Shown: positions 46,719 through 59,457, numbered from the stretch's first letter. The stretch: 64,000 nucleotides of DNA from Oscheius sp. JU75 (GCA_037178855.1 JASJZC010000004.1:7378001-7442000); one strand, 5' to 3'. Numbers and translations: made by a program. Notes: a model not told the origin generated them from the letters alone.

Positions 46719-48090
46719 TGACTGGAAGAGGAAAAGAACTAATCCAGACAGGAGTCAAGAGACGAGAAGTGTCTAAAGTCTCCTGTAATCTGAGACTAAG
46801 GAGACTTAGGGCGTCGACTTTCTCCAATTAGGCTAGAGGACTTTTCGAAGAGGGTGGGTAAGGGAGGGTGTACTTATACTCTGTCTTCGTCTAAAAGACA
46901 TGAGTCAACTGTTCTTAGAAGGTAGAGAATGAGTCATACTCATATCCAGAGACAGAGGTAGGACAGTCAAATGATCGGAAGGGGGAAGAGAAGTGTCTGA
47001 ATTCGGGCCAAAGGCGGAGTCAAGAAGGGGCGGGTCAATTCCATTAGGAGACTGGGAGCCTCCTTCCCGAAAATGGATCTACTGTCGCTCTGAAAGAGTT
47101 TGGCTCTGGTGTCTTCGAAATATTGATTGACAGTTGCGGATAATGATGGGCTGAGAGAGAGAGAAATGGGGAGGGCATGAGATGCTTGTTTGCATGCAGG
47201 ATTGCACTTTTACGAAAAGGGAAGCAGGCATCATAAGTCTCTCTGTATATCTCTATCCCTCTGTCTCACTTTCCAAATCAAACCATATGACTAATATAAA
47301 GACTACGGTGCCTAGCGGAGACGTCTCTCCCATCTTGAGCACACATACCCGAAATTTGTTCATCTGCTCCCCCCGGAGGAGGAACGGGGGGCTTTGTTCA
47401 CCTGTGTCCCCAGCACCTTCCTTCGGGATCTGCAGCAGCACACGGCTGACCTCCCTCCCGCCACCTGTGTGTGTGGACCCGACAAAAGAGACAAATTAAT
47501 TGACAGGCGGAACGGTGCTGATTGAGCAGGGAAGCCAGTAATTTGTGGGATTGAGGACAGTTTAGATTTCTGGGTCCTTCTCTGTTTAGACAATCCATCT
47601 TTCCCAGATCGTCTCACCTGTCCCCGTGTCCCTGATAGTTTATTTAATCGAGAGAAACAGTAGACAGACTCGGAGTCATAAGATACTCTTACTAACAACC
47701 GGAGGAATGGGGACAGAGAGAGACAGAGGTGGGAACTGGGAGGTGAATCAGGTAGTCAGATGCCGGGGTGAGTAATGAGTTTCCACGGTCCGTGCCCTAC
47801 TTTTTGTGGGGATGAGTTCGCTAACCATCAGACAGGAAACACATGTTCTTTTGGGCACCAGGGACAGTTCCACTAGAGTATGTGTCTTTCTGCCTACATT
47901 TACCGTTTTTTTCGGATGAGAGGGCATTTTCGAGCTTAGCAATGTTCTGCAAAGATGTAACCTTTTTATTTGCTCTATAAGTTTACAGAACACGAAAATG
48001 ACTCCTTGAGGTCGAAAAATAGTTGAGAAAGCGAGAGCTCTGCTCATAAATTGCGAGACGAAGAAAACGGACGGGGGAAAGTAAACATTC
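45347..48090. repeat. Gene-poor low-complexity region upstream of prospero
   Basis: No exon is supported. The DNA is purine-rich on the plus strand, with GAGAGA runs (46463-46496 and 46683-46711) and TGAGTATGAG/GAGTCAAGAG words. A TTCTGCAAAG...GTCGAAAAAT stretch near 47944-48020 resembles the inverted-repeat element at 20.5-21.0 kb. Confidence 0.45.
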
Positions 48091-48209
48091 TCTTACGGCC
48101 ACACCACGTTGAAAGTACGCCATCCCGTCCGATCTGGCAAGTCAAGCAACGTTGGGCCCGGTTAGTACTTGGATCGGAGACGGCTTGGGAATCCCGGGTG
48201 TCGTAAGCT
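48091..48209 (+). rRNA. 5S ribosomal RNA
   Basis: A complete 119-nt 5S rRNA gene. The internal promoter region (CAAGCAACGTTGGGCCCGG to GGATCGGAGACGG) is intact. The 5' TCTTACGG and 3' GTCGTAAGC ends can pair except for one or two positions. The sequence is very close to nematode 5S (CACGTTGAAAGTACGCCATC is the typical 5' part). A run of T's follows at once and would end Pol III transcription. It is a single copy here, with no spliced-leader gene next to it. Confidence 0.95.
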
Positions 48210-51200
48210 TTTTTCCCAGTTTTTTTTTTTTTTTGAAAAATTTTGGGAAAGGTATAAGCCGATAGGATACCCTGTTTATCTAGACTCACCCCCACTCCAA
48301 GAGGGGTAGAATTTCAACCTACCGAGAGAGTCCGGAAAGGGCTTCCTTCCTTCAGGGAAGAGAAGGATAGACACACCTGGCATCCGGCTGTAAGGTTTTC
48401 TCTCCTAATTGACGGGCAGGTGGGGATAAGCACCGCTACTGGCGGCTCCTTTCCCGGAGCCAGGAAAGCTTACTCTAAGGTCGCGATAATCGGACAACAA
48501 ATGGCCAGCCGGTTGCGCCCTCAATTAGGGGGCGAATCTCTCGTACTGTGCCCTCCCGAGATGGAAAGCTGTAAAAGCACACATGGGTCTCGCCTACAAA
48601 TTACCCATATACGTGAAAAGACGGAGATGTCAAATTGAGACGAATTCGGCCCGATCAACACACAATGCGCAGAGCGCGCTCTGCCATTACTCCAAACTGC
48701 CATGCGTAACGGACAGGTTTTAGTCCATTATGTGGAAGAGGAGTGTACGTGGAAGAACATCTCAATTGTCTTCCGGAAAGGGGGGAAGGGGTTGGTTTCA
48801 CTTTGAACTACAGTATACCGTATAAAGTGAGGAGAGAAAGTCTCTTGGTGATTACTGACCTTCAGCAAGTCTCTCTAGGGCTCTTTGGAACAATTTCTGA
48901 GGAGACGAAGAGCTACCGAGCACTGAAAAATGGTCTAGTAGCCCGATATACAAAAAACAAAAACGATTTGCAGTCCAGAGGAATTGAATGCGCGATCATC
49001 ATGTTACGGCTGGCGCCCTAGATCATCGAGGCAAAGCAGCGGTCAAATTCTGAACTGCTCATAGCTAGAGCGGGATTTTGTAACATAAAAGCTGTAAAAG
49101 GTTACCATTTTTTGTCGATAAACTTTCTGTGAGTGACTGTCCACTATTCTTCGGTAGTCTAAACAGACGGTCAGCCCGGGTCAGAGAGACGGTCAGCCCG
49201 GGTCAGAAGACTGAATATAAGTTTCATTAAGAAGGACACTAATTAATCGAAACTACCGCACCATAGAAAAAATAGTCTTTGGAAAGAGGTATCTCTGTCT
49301 CTCTGTTTCTCTCACGTTCTACTGGTAACTGAAAGACTCAATCTCTCCCTAATCCCAGATACGGAAACTGGATAACTGTCCCGTCGGATTACTGTAAGCG
49401 GCGCTCCGGAGCTAATGATCCAAGTTTAGGTCAGCCGGACGACTGATCACGTCCTCTCTTCCGGTCCTACGGGACACAGTTCCTTCTCGGAGTAGGTAAT
49501 TGAACGATAAATCACGGGGTCGCAATTCGACACGTCTATTCGAGGACACTGTAACGCGCGCGACGCGACCTTAGTTCGACTGTTTAGACAAGAATACGAC
49601 ACCTAATTGAGTGAGGACGAGTCATAACCGCTCAATTACCTCTGTCTCTGGATCTTGGACTCATCTGTATTAATCGAGAAGTATATCTCAGGGGAAAGAC
49701 AATTATTTCTTGGGAAGGATATTGGAAAGACCTCTGTGCCTGTCTCTCTGTCCACTGTAATCACAGTTTAGATGTGAGTACAGTCGGCTGGCCCCGGCGG
49801 CAATTACGGTAATTACAAGAGACAGAGACTCGAGAAGACAATACAGTAATTCCCGTCGGCAACAATTGTCTTACCACAGAACAAACACAGATTTGTCTTC
49901 CTACCACCACTCTTGAACAATTGAGAATTCTTTACGCATGGGATGCGCTTAAATTGGCCTCAGGCTGGCACTTAGTTTTATTGCCGGGGCCCCGGAGGCA
50001 GCGACACAATTCGTTAATTAAGATGGCCAGTAAGGCAAACACTGCTGCTCTCGCGGCTCTTCAGAAGAGTCACAGGGAGGGGGGAGTCGGGAAGGAGAGA
50101 GAGACAGTCAAAAGTCATTGTAAGAATAACAGTATGTAAGAAGTCTTCATGAGGAACAGGAAATAGAGAATCTATAAGAGTCAGGTCGAGAGAGACAGAG
50201 TGATAGCTTCGGTTCAGAGGAAGTCCCAATCACTGGTATAAAACACGTAGTCAAAATTAACAGTGAAAAGGACACCGTCTACTGAACAGAAAGTTATGAT
50301 GAGTCGAGAGTCATGGCTCTAGATCTCGTACTCTGTCTCTCACCTCTAATTCAGTGAACAGTATACTGAACAGAGAGTGTGAGTGAGTCAAGAGTTACGA
50401 CTCCGAACCTGGGTCTTGGGATAGTGTTAGTACTCTAATGAACAGAGAAACAGGAGGAAACGGGATCAATTCGTTGATTCAAGAGACACTGTACCTGAGT
50501 CTAGACACTGTCTGTCTCTACTGAACAGAGAGAGACAGGCTGAATCGAGAGTCAAGAGTCAAGAGTTGACAAGGATCCAGAGCGTACACAGTTCCTATCT
50601 GTTACTACTGTCCAGACTCTATTAAGAGTCAAGAGTCAAATTACCAGAGGGCACCAGAGTCTCATACTCTTAGCTCCTGTCCATGACCTGCACTCACTGT
50701 AACGCTCACTCTCTCTCTCTCTCTCTCTCTCTCAATGAACAGAACTCACCAACTGTCTATGCCAGAGACGAATACCAGAGAGTCAGAGACAGAGAGTAAG
50801 GCGATAGTTAGAGAAGAGCCTAAGGTCTCGACGGGGGCTTCGGGGTCGAACGTAACCTAGGTTTCTATGGGCAGCTTTCAGTCCGAATATCTCTCTTTCT
50901 CGAAAGAGAGAGTCAATTATTCTCCTCCCATCCCACGTCAATGATATTTTTCCGGAATTCTATCTCGTCTTCGACGACGGGGGGGAAATGGCGGGAAATT
51001 GCACCTGGACCTCAGGACGACAACACCTCTCTCTTTCAAATCAATTGAGGCGCGTGTCTTGTTTTTGTGAAGCGGAATGAGCAGGAAAATGAGAGGGCAC
51101 TGTCCGCATTACCGTATACAAAGGAACGGCCTCGAAGTGACACCTCATCAGTCGCGAGAGGGGGTCCGTTAGAACTGGCGGCAGGGCTAAAAAGAGCCGA

Positions 51201-53774
51201 GTTATTGACGTGAATTATGAGTGTACTGTAGAGGTAGAGAGAGAGAGAGAGAGTCTTCTGAACTGATGCTCTCTTTGACAGAGGGGATCAGACAGAAATT
51301 GTGAACCAATGGCATGTCTGAGTAACATGCCCTCTGAACTGACTGAGAGATAGTCTAAAGAGGGCATGAGTCTTGACTCTTTCAGAACCTCTCGGGAAGC
51401 TTGTCCTGTTTTCTTCACTGTCGACTGAATTGGTCTACAAACTTGAACATAAACAATCTCGAAGATAATACCCAGACAAGTCTTATAGGTAGTAATATCT
51501 CTCGACTCATACTATTTCTGTCTCTACAGTTCCGTCTCCTGACACAGAACTACTGTCTAGACTAGACCTCTAAGACTTGACCAAAGCTGGTTCTCTTGAC
51601 TCATACCCTCTCGCTGTCTCTGAACTGAGTACTGACTGTTGTCCAGTGCCTTAACTCTTACAATACTCGTCTAGACAGTGATTTGGAAATAGAGTACCAG
51701 AGGTTGTCTTGTTTCTTGACTTATGATGCTGTCTCTCTGTACTGTCTCTTATACCGTCTGTCTAGTGGCCTGATTATTACATAACTACGGTCTAGAGTGG
51801 ATTTCATTGACCACGCTGTGCTATGACTATGAAAGAGTAGTGGTAGTCATGACTCATTCTGTCTCTGTCTCGGTCCCTAATACTTTCGGTCCAGTACCCT
51901 GACTCTTACAGAACTACTGTCTAGACAGGTGGCTGGAGAGTTGAGTTCTAGAGGTAGGAGTGACTCTTGACTGAATTGACTTTATTACTAAACTGTCTCT
52001 GTTTCTGTCTCCAAACTGATTCTTACCTTAGAGTCTCTCACATTGTCTTTGTCTCTCTCAAACTGTCCAATGTCCTGTACTACCAGCTTGTTTCCCATCT
52101 CTATCACTCTGACCTCCACCCACACTTTCTCAGTATTACGCTCTCTCCACTAGAGACTATGCTAATCACTATGCTAATCGAGACTTGACACAGTTCTACT
52201 CCCTCTCTCACTGATTGCTTGCACTCTCTCAATACATGCGGATTGTTCGGGAGTAAAGGGGGCCGATACGGTATAATGAGAGCCGCTCCTCATTATTACG
52301 GCGATCAGGGAGAAGAGGATTACCAGTTCGGGGGTGCCTGATCGGACAGGAAGAGTGAGAGAGACAGTGGATAACTAGGGGGACCAACGGAATTTCTAAG
52401 AGAGTCGTAGATACCGTAGTCTCTCGGAAGAGGTCATCAAGACCGATCTATCTTCCTTAGTGGGTCGCAGCGGCTGAAAGAAGAGCCAACTTAATTATTA
52501 ATCGAGTCATAATTGGCGCCTCTCAGTTTCCACCGGGGCGGCTTATTACACGGAAAGGCAGAAGGGTAAAAAGGGAAGTTCTCCATCTGCAATTTTTTGG
52601 GCCCCAAACAAATTGCAGAAAATATCCGAAACAGTCAAGAAAAAGATGATATAGAACAGTAGAGATGATAATTACAGATTCGCGCGTATTATCATATTGT
52701 CAGAAAATAAAGAAAATTCGTCAGAAAACAAGCCTACATAGGCCGAAAAACAATTTTCCTCCCGTGTACGCAATTTTGCAATTTGCGTGGTGGCATTATT
52801 CTAACCGAGTTTTCTACTCGTTTTCTAGAAGTTTTTCTCCAAAATTTTCATTCTTTTCTGCCTCTTAACAACTGGAAAGTATGGTCTAAGGAACTAGGTG
52901 AAAACGTCCGAAAAACCGAGTCATAACTACCCAATTCTGTATAACCTCGCGAATCGAAATTCAAATCTTACCGTATGGTAATCATAGGCTCTATGGGTGT
53001 AAGTAGCTCGCGGTACAGGTGTCTGACCCCCCTAATTAGACAGCTACTCAATGCGTTCGGTGAACTGTAAGCTCTGTGTCCCTTCAAGGCTAGAACAAAA
53101 GAGATCAGGCGGAGACTTTTTGATATCGACCTTCCTACAGTGAGAGAGAGAAGGGGGACTGTTTGCTCAAGACACTAGAAAATGGGTCGTCTTTAGAAGA
53201 AAACACGCGTAGTTACTCTGTCACGGGCAGATTCTTGAGAAAGGCTCAAAACATGCCAACCACAGGCAGTGTTTTTCTTTTTTTTTTTGGGGAGAGAGAG
53301 AGGTTTTTTCTATTTGTCTCTCTGATTCTATAGCTATCACTCTATCTCTATTGCTGTCTCTGTAACTATCAGTAAAAGACCAAGTAACGAAGAGTGAAAG
53401 GCTAAGAGAGAGGCTGTGCCTAGTCAATTGACTGGTAATGGTAGGCAGGAGATTGCGCAACAAAGCGACGACTGGATCCGAAAGAGACTTCCGCCACAGA
53501 GAGACAGTACGGAATTGACAGATCAAGAGAAGACAATTATCCGGTCAGATGGGTACAGGAGGTGCAGGGAGAGTCTTTTGGAACTGTTCGTGCTCCACTT
53601 CTCTCGGCGGCCCTCAAGAGCCATTTGTATTCAGAGACTGACCACGCCGCGACTCAGGAGAGAACAGGGACAGGACTGGAAGAAGGGGGAGAACAAGATT
53701 CACTGTCACTCTCTCTGTGTCTGTCTCTGAACACAAAAAGACATCGATATTTATTATTTTTTTTTCAATTGAAG
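48210..53774. repeat. Gene-poor region with GAGTCAAGAG/GACTCTTG blocks
   Basis: Over 5.5 kb show no exon that I can defend. Recurring words are GAGTCAAGAG and its inverse, ACTGAACAGA, CTGTCTCT and AGAGAG; they are densest at 50.1-50.8 and 51.5-52.2 kb. CGAGTCATAA(C/T) occurs near 49619, 52503 and 52917. A direct repeat of GGTCAGCCCGGGTCAGA lies at 49170-49206. (TC)n fills 50709-50733. Confidence 0.45.
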
Positions 53775-54504
53775 ATGAGCCCTCCAGTTACTGGAGTTCT
53801 CGTACGAACAGTAGTATGCGAATCCAAACCTCTCTTCACAAGGACCTCAAGACTGTCATTCAGCCTCGGGCTTTACGAGAAGGCGAAGGCCGTGTGGAAA
53901 AGTGAAGCAGGTGAGACTGTTCTAGAGAGAGAGAGAGTGGAAGTACAACAAGTTCCTGTCACAGAACTGTCTCTTCTGACATGTCCTGCTCGCAGACCAT
54001 CTTCAGCCCCTGGACTGGAGACAGCATTCCTACAGAACAAAGGAATTTCAAGGGCATTTTGGTGAGTCGAAGATGCCGCGTCGGCAGGCAGGAAGTAGCG
54101 CTAACAAAGGATCCCAAGTTCGATCCTATCCGCGGCCCAACCAAAGATTCCTTCTAGGTAAATTAATAATCGTTTGCTACAAGGGTGAAACCGTTTTCAG
54201 GTGGGGCAGCATTGAAACGGAAGCCCCCCGCGACCTGGCCCCTCAGGAAGCCTCTGCAACGGCGGCATCGCAAGGCCCCCGCAGGGGCTCAACTCAGGGC
54301 TGCCGTTAATTCGGATAGAAACTTTACCTTTTTTGGGGAGTCAGGCTACGACGAATCGAGCAATCACGGTATAAATGATAACTAGGCTTTGAAGGATCAG
54401 GATTTGTCATGGTAAGCTACAAGATTCTGCTCCTAGACTACGTCAGCACCCCCTCTCCGGGCGCTCCAATGTTGCCAAGAGCTGTTTCACAATCTTCGGC
54501 TTAA
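53775..54504 (+). CDS. Unrecognised small spliced gene (157 residues)
   Basis: Four open segments join in phase through plausible GT-AG introns: 53775-53910, 53996-54061, 54201-54368 and 54401-54504. The start follows a long T tract and TTGAAG. The product begins MSPPVTGVLVRTVV, has a hydrophilic middle (LYEKAKAVWKSEA, DWRQHSYRTKEFQGHF), a strongly basic stretch (LKRKPPATWPLRKPLQRRHR) and ends in STPSPGAPMLPRAVSQSSA. I recognise no family. It is convergent with YIPF5, 0.3 kb apart. The phase agreement over three introns is suggestive, but the assignment could be wrong. Confidence 0.35.
54066..54136 (+). repeat. tRNA-like fragment in an intron
   Basis: Within the second intron of the small gene at 53775-54504, the plus strand has CCGCGTCGGCAGG, AGTAGCGCTAAC and a box-B-like AAGTTCGATCCTATC followed by CCGCGG, which could pair with the 5' CCGCG. 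The arms do not form a normal cloverleaf, so it is a decayed tRNA or SINE piece. Confidence 0.35.
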
Positions 54505-54823
54505 AACTACCACCAATAAGGCATCTGATTCGGGGATATCCTTGGAGAAGGTATGATCTGGCCGGAGTATCGATATCGGCTGGCAAAAAAAATCTAGCAG
54601 TAGTAGAGGTTTGTGAATCTTCAGCGTTTCTAGAGGCCACTGTGCTGATATTTCGCTCTTTCCAGACAACAGCTCAGCAGACGCTCGCAGTTTACAAACT
54701 GGTCTAGGTATTCAGCAAGACAACAGCTTCGAAACCTAAGGGTTTTCATCAACTTCAGCGAAACTACTGGGCCTAAAACACATTTTTTACAGATCTGTCT
54801 CTACGATTAATAGATTAAAACAA

Positions 54824-55780
54824 TTAGAAGATGGCCAGGAGAGCAAACATAGAGTAGATGAGGAAGCAGGGATAGGCGATGAGTAGATGACGACTTCCGA
54901 GGTCCATCGCGGTTACGATGAGCTTCGAGCTAGATAATGTGCACCAGAGAACGGCCAGGGAGGCTAAAATGTACGAGGCTAGTGTCTAAATTCTTTTTTT
55001 GGGAGAGATGATGAAATAAACCGACTTTGGAGGGGAGAACAGCAATCAGGAAGCTCAAAAGGGTCATCGGGAGTAAGCAGTAACCGAGAATCGAGGCTGT
55101 ACAGCAGAAAGTGATTGTTCTTTGTCCTAAAACGAGCTGTTTTTGGTATTTAGGGTTAAAATACCTCCCACGGCGTTCAGGAGTCCGTAAATGAGTGTGC
55201 AGCCGAAGATGGCGATGCCGTAGATCTCACCAAAGGACAGCTTTCCGTGCAGGAGGAGCGCAAATCCTAAATTTTTGCGCATTTTCCAACCAGAAAAGGA
55301 GTCAGACCGAGGAGGAGACAGAAAACTACGGGTCCAGCCAGGTCCTGATCATCAATTACCTCGATAGAGGTACTTCCAGCCGGATTCAGCACTGCGAACG
55401 TCTTTTCCTGAACTCTCTTCGTGAAAAATAGCCTGATTTCTACTTTAATATGCGAGAAATTGATGCCGAGCTCTTCCAGAAGAGGTGGCTCCGTCTCAAA
55501 GTCGTCCGCGTAGTGAGAATCTGAATTTCTGTAAGTTAACAACCAAAAAAAAGGGGCTTGCCTTCGTATTTCGGGACAAACATCTGTCTCATCGGATAAT
55601 TGTTCGAATAATAGTCGCCATAGGTCGAATTTCCTGCTGCTGAAGGATTGATATCTGAAGATATGGAAGTTCTACTAGCAAAAATGTATGTGGACCACGA
55701 ACAGTAGGCGGATTCGGCCGTTCGTTGTAGTCGAACTCGTGCCACTGCATGTTGGCATTGTATTCTGTCCAGTTGCTCAT
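54824..55780 (-). CDS. Yip1-domain membrane protein, YIPF5 type
   Basis: An ER-Golgi multi-pass membrane protein that works with Rab GTPases in vesicle transport. Minus-strand exons 55780-55696, 55654-55562, 55520-55444, 55407-55308, 55266-55165, 55126-55026 and 54985-54824 give 239 residues. The family signature is DDFETEPPLLEELGINFSHI followed by DQDLAGPVVFCLLLG. Five hydrophobic segments follow, with GKLSFGEIYGIAIFGC, SILGYCLLPMTLLS and YPCFLIYSMFALLAIF. The intron after exon 2 uses a GC donor (AAG|GCAAGC), and the one after exon 1 uses GTCCAC; both choices are forced by frame. A TTTTAG acceptor lies 8 nt before the ATG. Introns are about 35-42 nt. Confidence 0.92.
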
Positions 55781-55871
55781 ATTTTAGCTAAAATTTTATG
55801 GCAAACAGACGAGAAAATAAAGCGGATAATGGACCGATGGTGTAAATTTCGAAGCTTTTGAATCGCCGCTC

Positions 55872-55887
55872 AAAAAATGGCGGCGCC
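55872..55887. promoter_or_regulatory. YY1-like AAAATGGCGGC site
   Basis: AAAAATGGCGGCGCC at about 55874-55888, within 110 bp upstream of the YIPF5 start, matches the YY1-type AANATGGCGGC core. It is part of a small inverted repeat with the GCCGC just before it. This is a motif-based prediction. Confidence 0.35.
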
Positions 55888-56329
55888 ATGGATACAATTC
55901 AAATTTTTTATTTAGTTTTTTCGCCCCTTCCTCTCTGTTTACATTATTTTCCTAGCTCAGTTTTTGTAAAAACTAACCAAACAGCATCGTAACGGTAGAT
56001 AATACTAACAAGAAAGTTTTCAGAGATCGACCACCACGGCAGTCGACTCCAAGTACCACAGCTTCCAAAGCCTTCAAAAAGGTATGACAAGTTTCTGTTT
56101 CTACTTCCTCTTTCACCAAATATGCTTTTCACAGTCCTTCCTGACTTCCTTAGTATGTTAGAAGACATACGTTGGTAGAAATTGCCTCAGTTTGTGATCT
56201 TTCTGCTCCTCTTTTTGATCTGAACATTCCACATGCAACCTGAACATCCCAAACGACTTTTCGTGTCGTCTAACCTCTCATTTTTTTTGTTTTTGCCATT
56301 ACTTTGTTTCGGGGACGGGACTTAATGCC

Positions 56330-57700
56330 AGAAACCATTATAAATCTCACGTATCACAATCCAATCGAAAATCCGCACCGTTCTCGTCTTTCCTTGCCTT
56401 CTCTCCTGTTTCATCCACTCCTTCTCTGCAAGGGTTTCCTTTCTATTATCCAGCGTCAGAAATTGTACAAAAAGTTTCGGTGAAACACAAAATAACCATT
56501 CTCCTACAGTTAAAATCCTGACTGTCTGCCGATCGTACATGCACTTGTACTTTGGTTGACCAGTCCAAAGGGGGATTCTATAAATATCATTCCTTTTCAC
56601 AAATATCGTGTCTTGCCTCGTGTTTCCGAGAAATATATCAGAGAAAGTTGTCCTCGGCGTAGCTGAATACTCCCATCTCACCTCTCAGATCCCTGTAGCC
56701 TCTTGCAGCCATTTCAGTCGGTTTGTGTCCTCAAATCTCCCACTTTGTTCGACGACTATCTGAAAAGCGTCTATTTACTTTCCGATTCCACTTCTCTTGA
56801 AGTTTACCAAAGCAAATCCTGTAAACATTGACCATAATTAACCATTCTTCGACCAAGACCCTCCCCGCCCATTGACCCCTTCTAGCATCTTTCTTCATTC
56901 AAAACGTGGAGCTTTCGTAGAAACTTTGTCTAATCTTTTCAAATTGCTTATTTTCCGTCATTTGCAACAAAAAATCCTGATAAAAAGAGCCCTCGGCGTA
57001 GCTGAATTTGTCTGTCTACATTGTAACAGCCCCTCCTTCAGGCTCGCTCATACCTCAAATTCGAGTGAAATTGCTAGAAAACGGCTCCTACTCCTCACAA
57101 TTCTAGTTTCGGCAATGTTTCTACCAAAAGTCTCGATAAAAATTCACTTGAGCGTAGCTGAATTCATTCGGATAATTCTCTAGGTCTGTACTAGGCTCTC
57201 GTAGTGTTTTACGGCCCTCTTACACCTAATTTCTAGGAGAAATTCCTGAAACAATGATCTAATGCATTCAATTTCTACATTTTCGGTATTTTGTATCAGT
57301 AATCCCGATAAAAATGACCTCGGCGTAGCTTAACTCATCTGTTTATCTTCCATGAGCTTTTCAGGTCTTTATGCTCATTTTACGGCTCTCTCACAGCTTA
57401 TTTCTGAAGGAATTCTGTCGAAAACTGGTCCTATTTCGTCAAAATTTCCTATTTTCAACTCTTTCCAATAAAAAAAAATTGGCTTCGAGGGTTGCTAAAT
57501 TGATGTGTCTCACCCTCTAGGATGCCAGGCTCTTATGTCATATTGTCAGGTTTCTTTAGGTTCTGTCAGATATTAAACTGGTCCAGATATCTTCAAAAAA
57601 GCGTTTTTCCAGGGTCTATAAGCTTTCCAACAACAATCCTGGTAAAATTTGACCTCTAGCTGAATTCACCCTATGCTTTCCCCACGACCTTCTCCCTTCC
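56330..57700. repeat. Degenerate tandem array, ~165-170-bp unit
   Basis: A block containing GATAAAAA(T/G)...CCTCGGCGTAGCTGAATTC recurs at about 56652, 56991, 57147, 57318, 57484 and 57653, with a weak copy near 56820. Spacing is close to 156-171 bp. Between these the units share CTCTCTCACAGCTTATTTCT-like, TACGGCTC and GAAACNGGTCCTA-like segments. No coding frame is shared between copies, so it looks like an old satellite-type array. Confidence 0.65.
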
Positions 57701-59457
57701 TTAGGTGACTTTGCCGCGCCCTGTCAGCCTGTTCAAAAATCTGTTAACTTGACATAAACTCAATCTAGAGGGAGATGGTATATCATGCGCGCGATTCTGT
57801 TCCACAGCGCGGACTGTGATGGTGTGGGGCTGAGCCCAGGGCCCCCCTTGAAGCCACGCCCACTCTTTATTACAATCTTGAGGACACTCGGGAGCTGGTT
57901 GCTTCTCCTTTTTTGTGCAGTTTTTTACAAGAATTTTGTAGGGGATACTCCTGGGCAGCATCGCCAAGGCTCCCGGCCCAATTTGACCCCACTTTACCCG
58001 ACCGAAAGCCCCTTTGAATGCCGCGCCCGGCAGGCTCCCGACTCGAATTTCGCATTTCTCCAAAATTGACTTTTTCGTATTTTTCTTTCAGATTCAGACT
58101 CTTCACTATTTCTAATAAACTTAAAGGAAAAAATGGTTCTTGGACCTCAATTTTTAACGAAGAGACATGGCCCTGAACCTCAGATTTTTAAGCTATATTA
58201 TCTCGCTTAAAAGTTGTCTTTCTTTACATTTTTTTCGCTTAATATTTTGCTTAAGGAGTGCTTAAGCTACCCCGACTGGCTATATAGCGTAATCACTCGA
58301 TTTAACCAAGTTATCCGAGTAAGAAACCTCAGATTTTCTTGAGGGTGCCCCAATTCGGCATGAACACCGTTGAACCCAGTTCTAGCATCAGAATTTCTTC
58401 CAGTTTTGCCGCGCATTTTGCCGTATTCAAAATTTTAGTATCTCGTCATACGGCTTAAAAAACGGCTTACAAAGTTTCATACCATCTTGGGCACCGATTT
58501 CCGTCGGAGGCGGGCGCCGAGCGGCGCGGCCCTGCCTACCGTAACCGCGGCTGGGGCGGGACCTTTTGAGTGTGTGGCAGAGACACTGGGGCACGCCATG
58601 CGACCACCCAAGCAGCCTCGACTCTCTTGGTCTCTCCGACTTTTCATACTATTTCGTATGGGAAATACTATGCGTCCATGGTGTATGTATGAGAGGAAAA
58701 TCCACTAGCATACTTTACTTAATAGTTTTTAATAGTATGGTAGATGGCTTGGGAGTATATTGTAGCCATTCTTCCTTATCGGCTGGTTTTTAGAGCCACT
58801 TAAAAGGTGAATTTCTAACTGTAATTTTGTGACTTTTCCTCTTCCTCTTCCTTTCTTCCTTTTGTATGTAATTAAATGGAAAGAAAACGATTCAAATTTT
58901 TAGTCTTTTCCGTCTGTTTCTGTCATTTTCCCGTGACAAACTGATAGAAGGTCACCGAAGAACTTGGCTACGACTCACGAAAAATTTCAGTCTGGAATCT
59001 TTCAGCCTTTAATTTTGCAACAATAGAGCATCTCATCTTCCCCACTTTCCTCTTACTTTTCCTGGTTCATTGGTCTAATTTTCTTCTCAGAAGAAGCTTC
59101 TACAAATCGAAGCCAAATTCTGGTACATTGTGTTTATTTTTTTTTCTCTAAACAGTACCGTAACAAAATAAACTCCCACCCCTTAATTGATCCCCTTGAT
59201 TCATTCAAATTTTTCTAAAACCTTGCTCCAAAGTTGCTCTCAAAATCTTCAAATTTTATAATTTTTGCAATGAAACCCATTACCGTTTTTCTTAATTTAC
59301 TACCGTAGCATCTTTAGGCAACTTTTTCTTGATAAGTTTGCCTCATTTCCTAGCTACAATTCACTGTACAATCTGGGTACTTTCAGTGACTTCTTGACTG
59401 GAAGAAATACTGTATTATATAATCGTTGTCAAAGTTTGTCATTGCATACTTTCAGTT

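Noticed and set aside
46622-46831. A basic Arg/Glu-rich frame
   Set aside because: It is produced by a GA-rich simple repeat.
53562-54065. A long unspliced frame starting at 53562
   Set aside because: Its first part is low-complexity ([10 protein letters not shown]) and its last part is out of frame with the phase-matched exons that follow.
57701-58063. Overlapping 90-120-codon frames on both strands
   Set aside because: No splice support, no recognisable motif, and both strands open by GC-richness alone.
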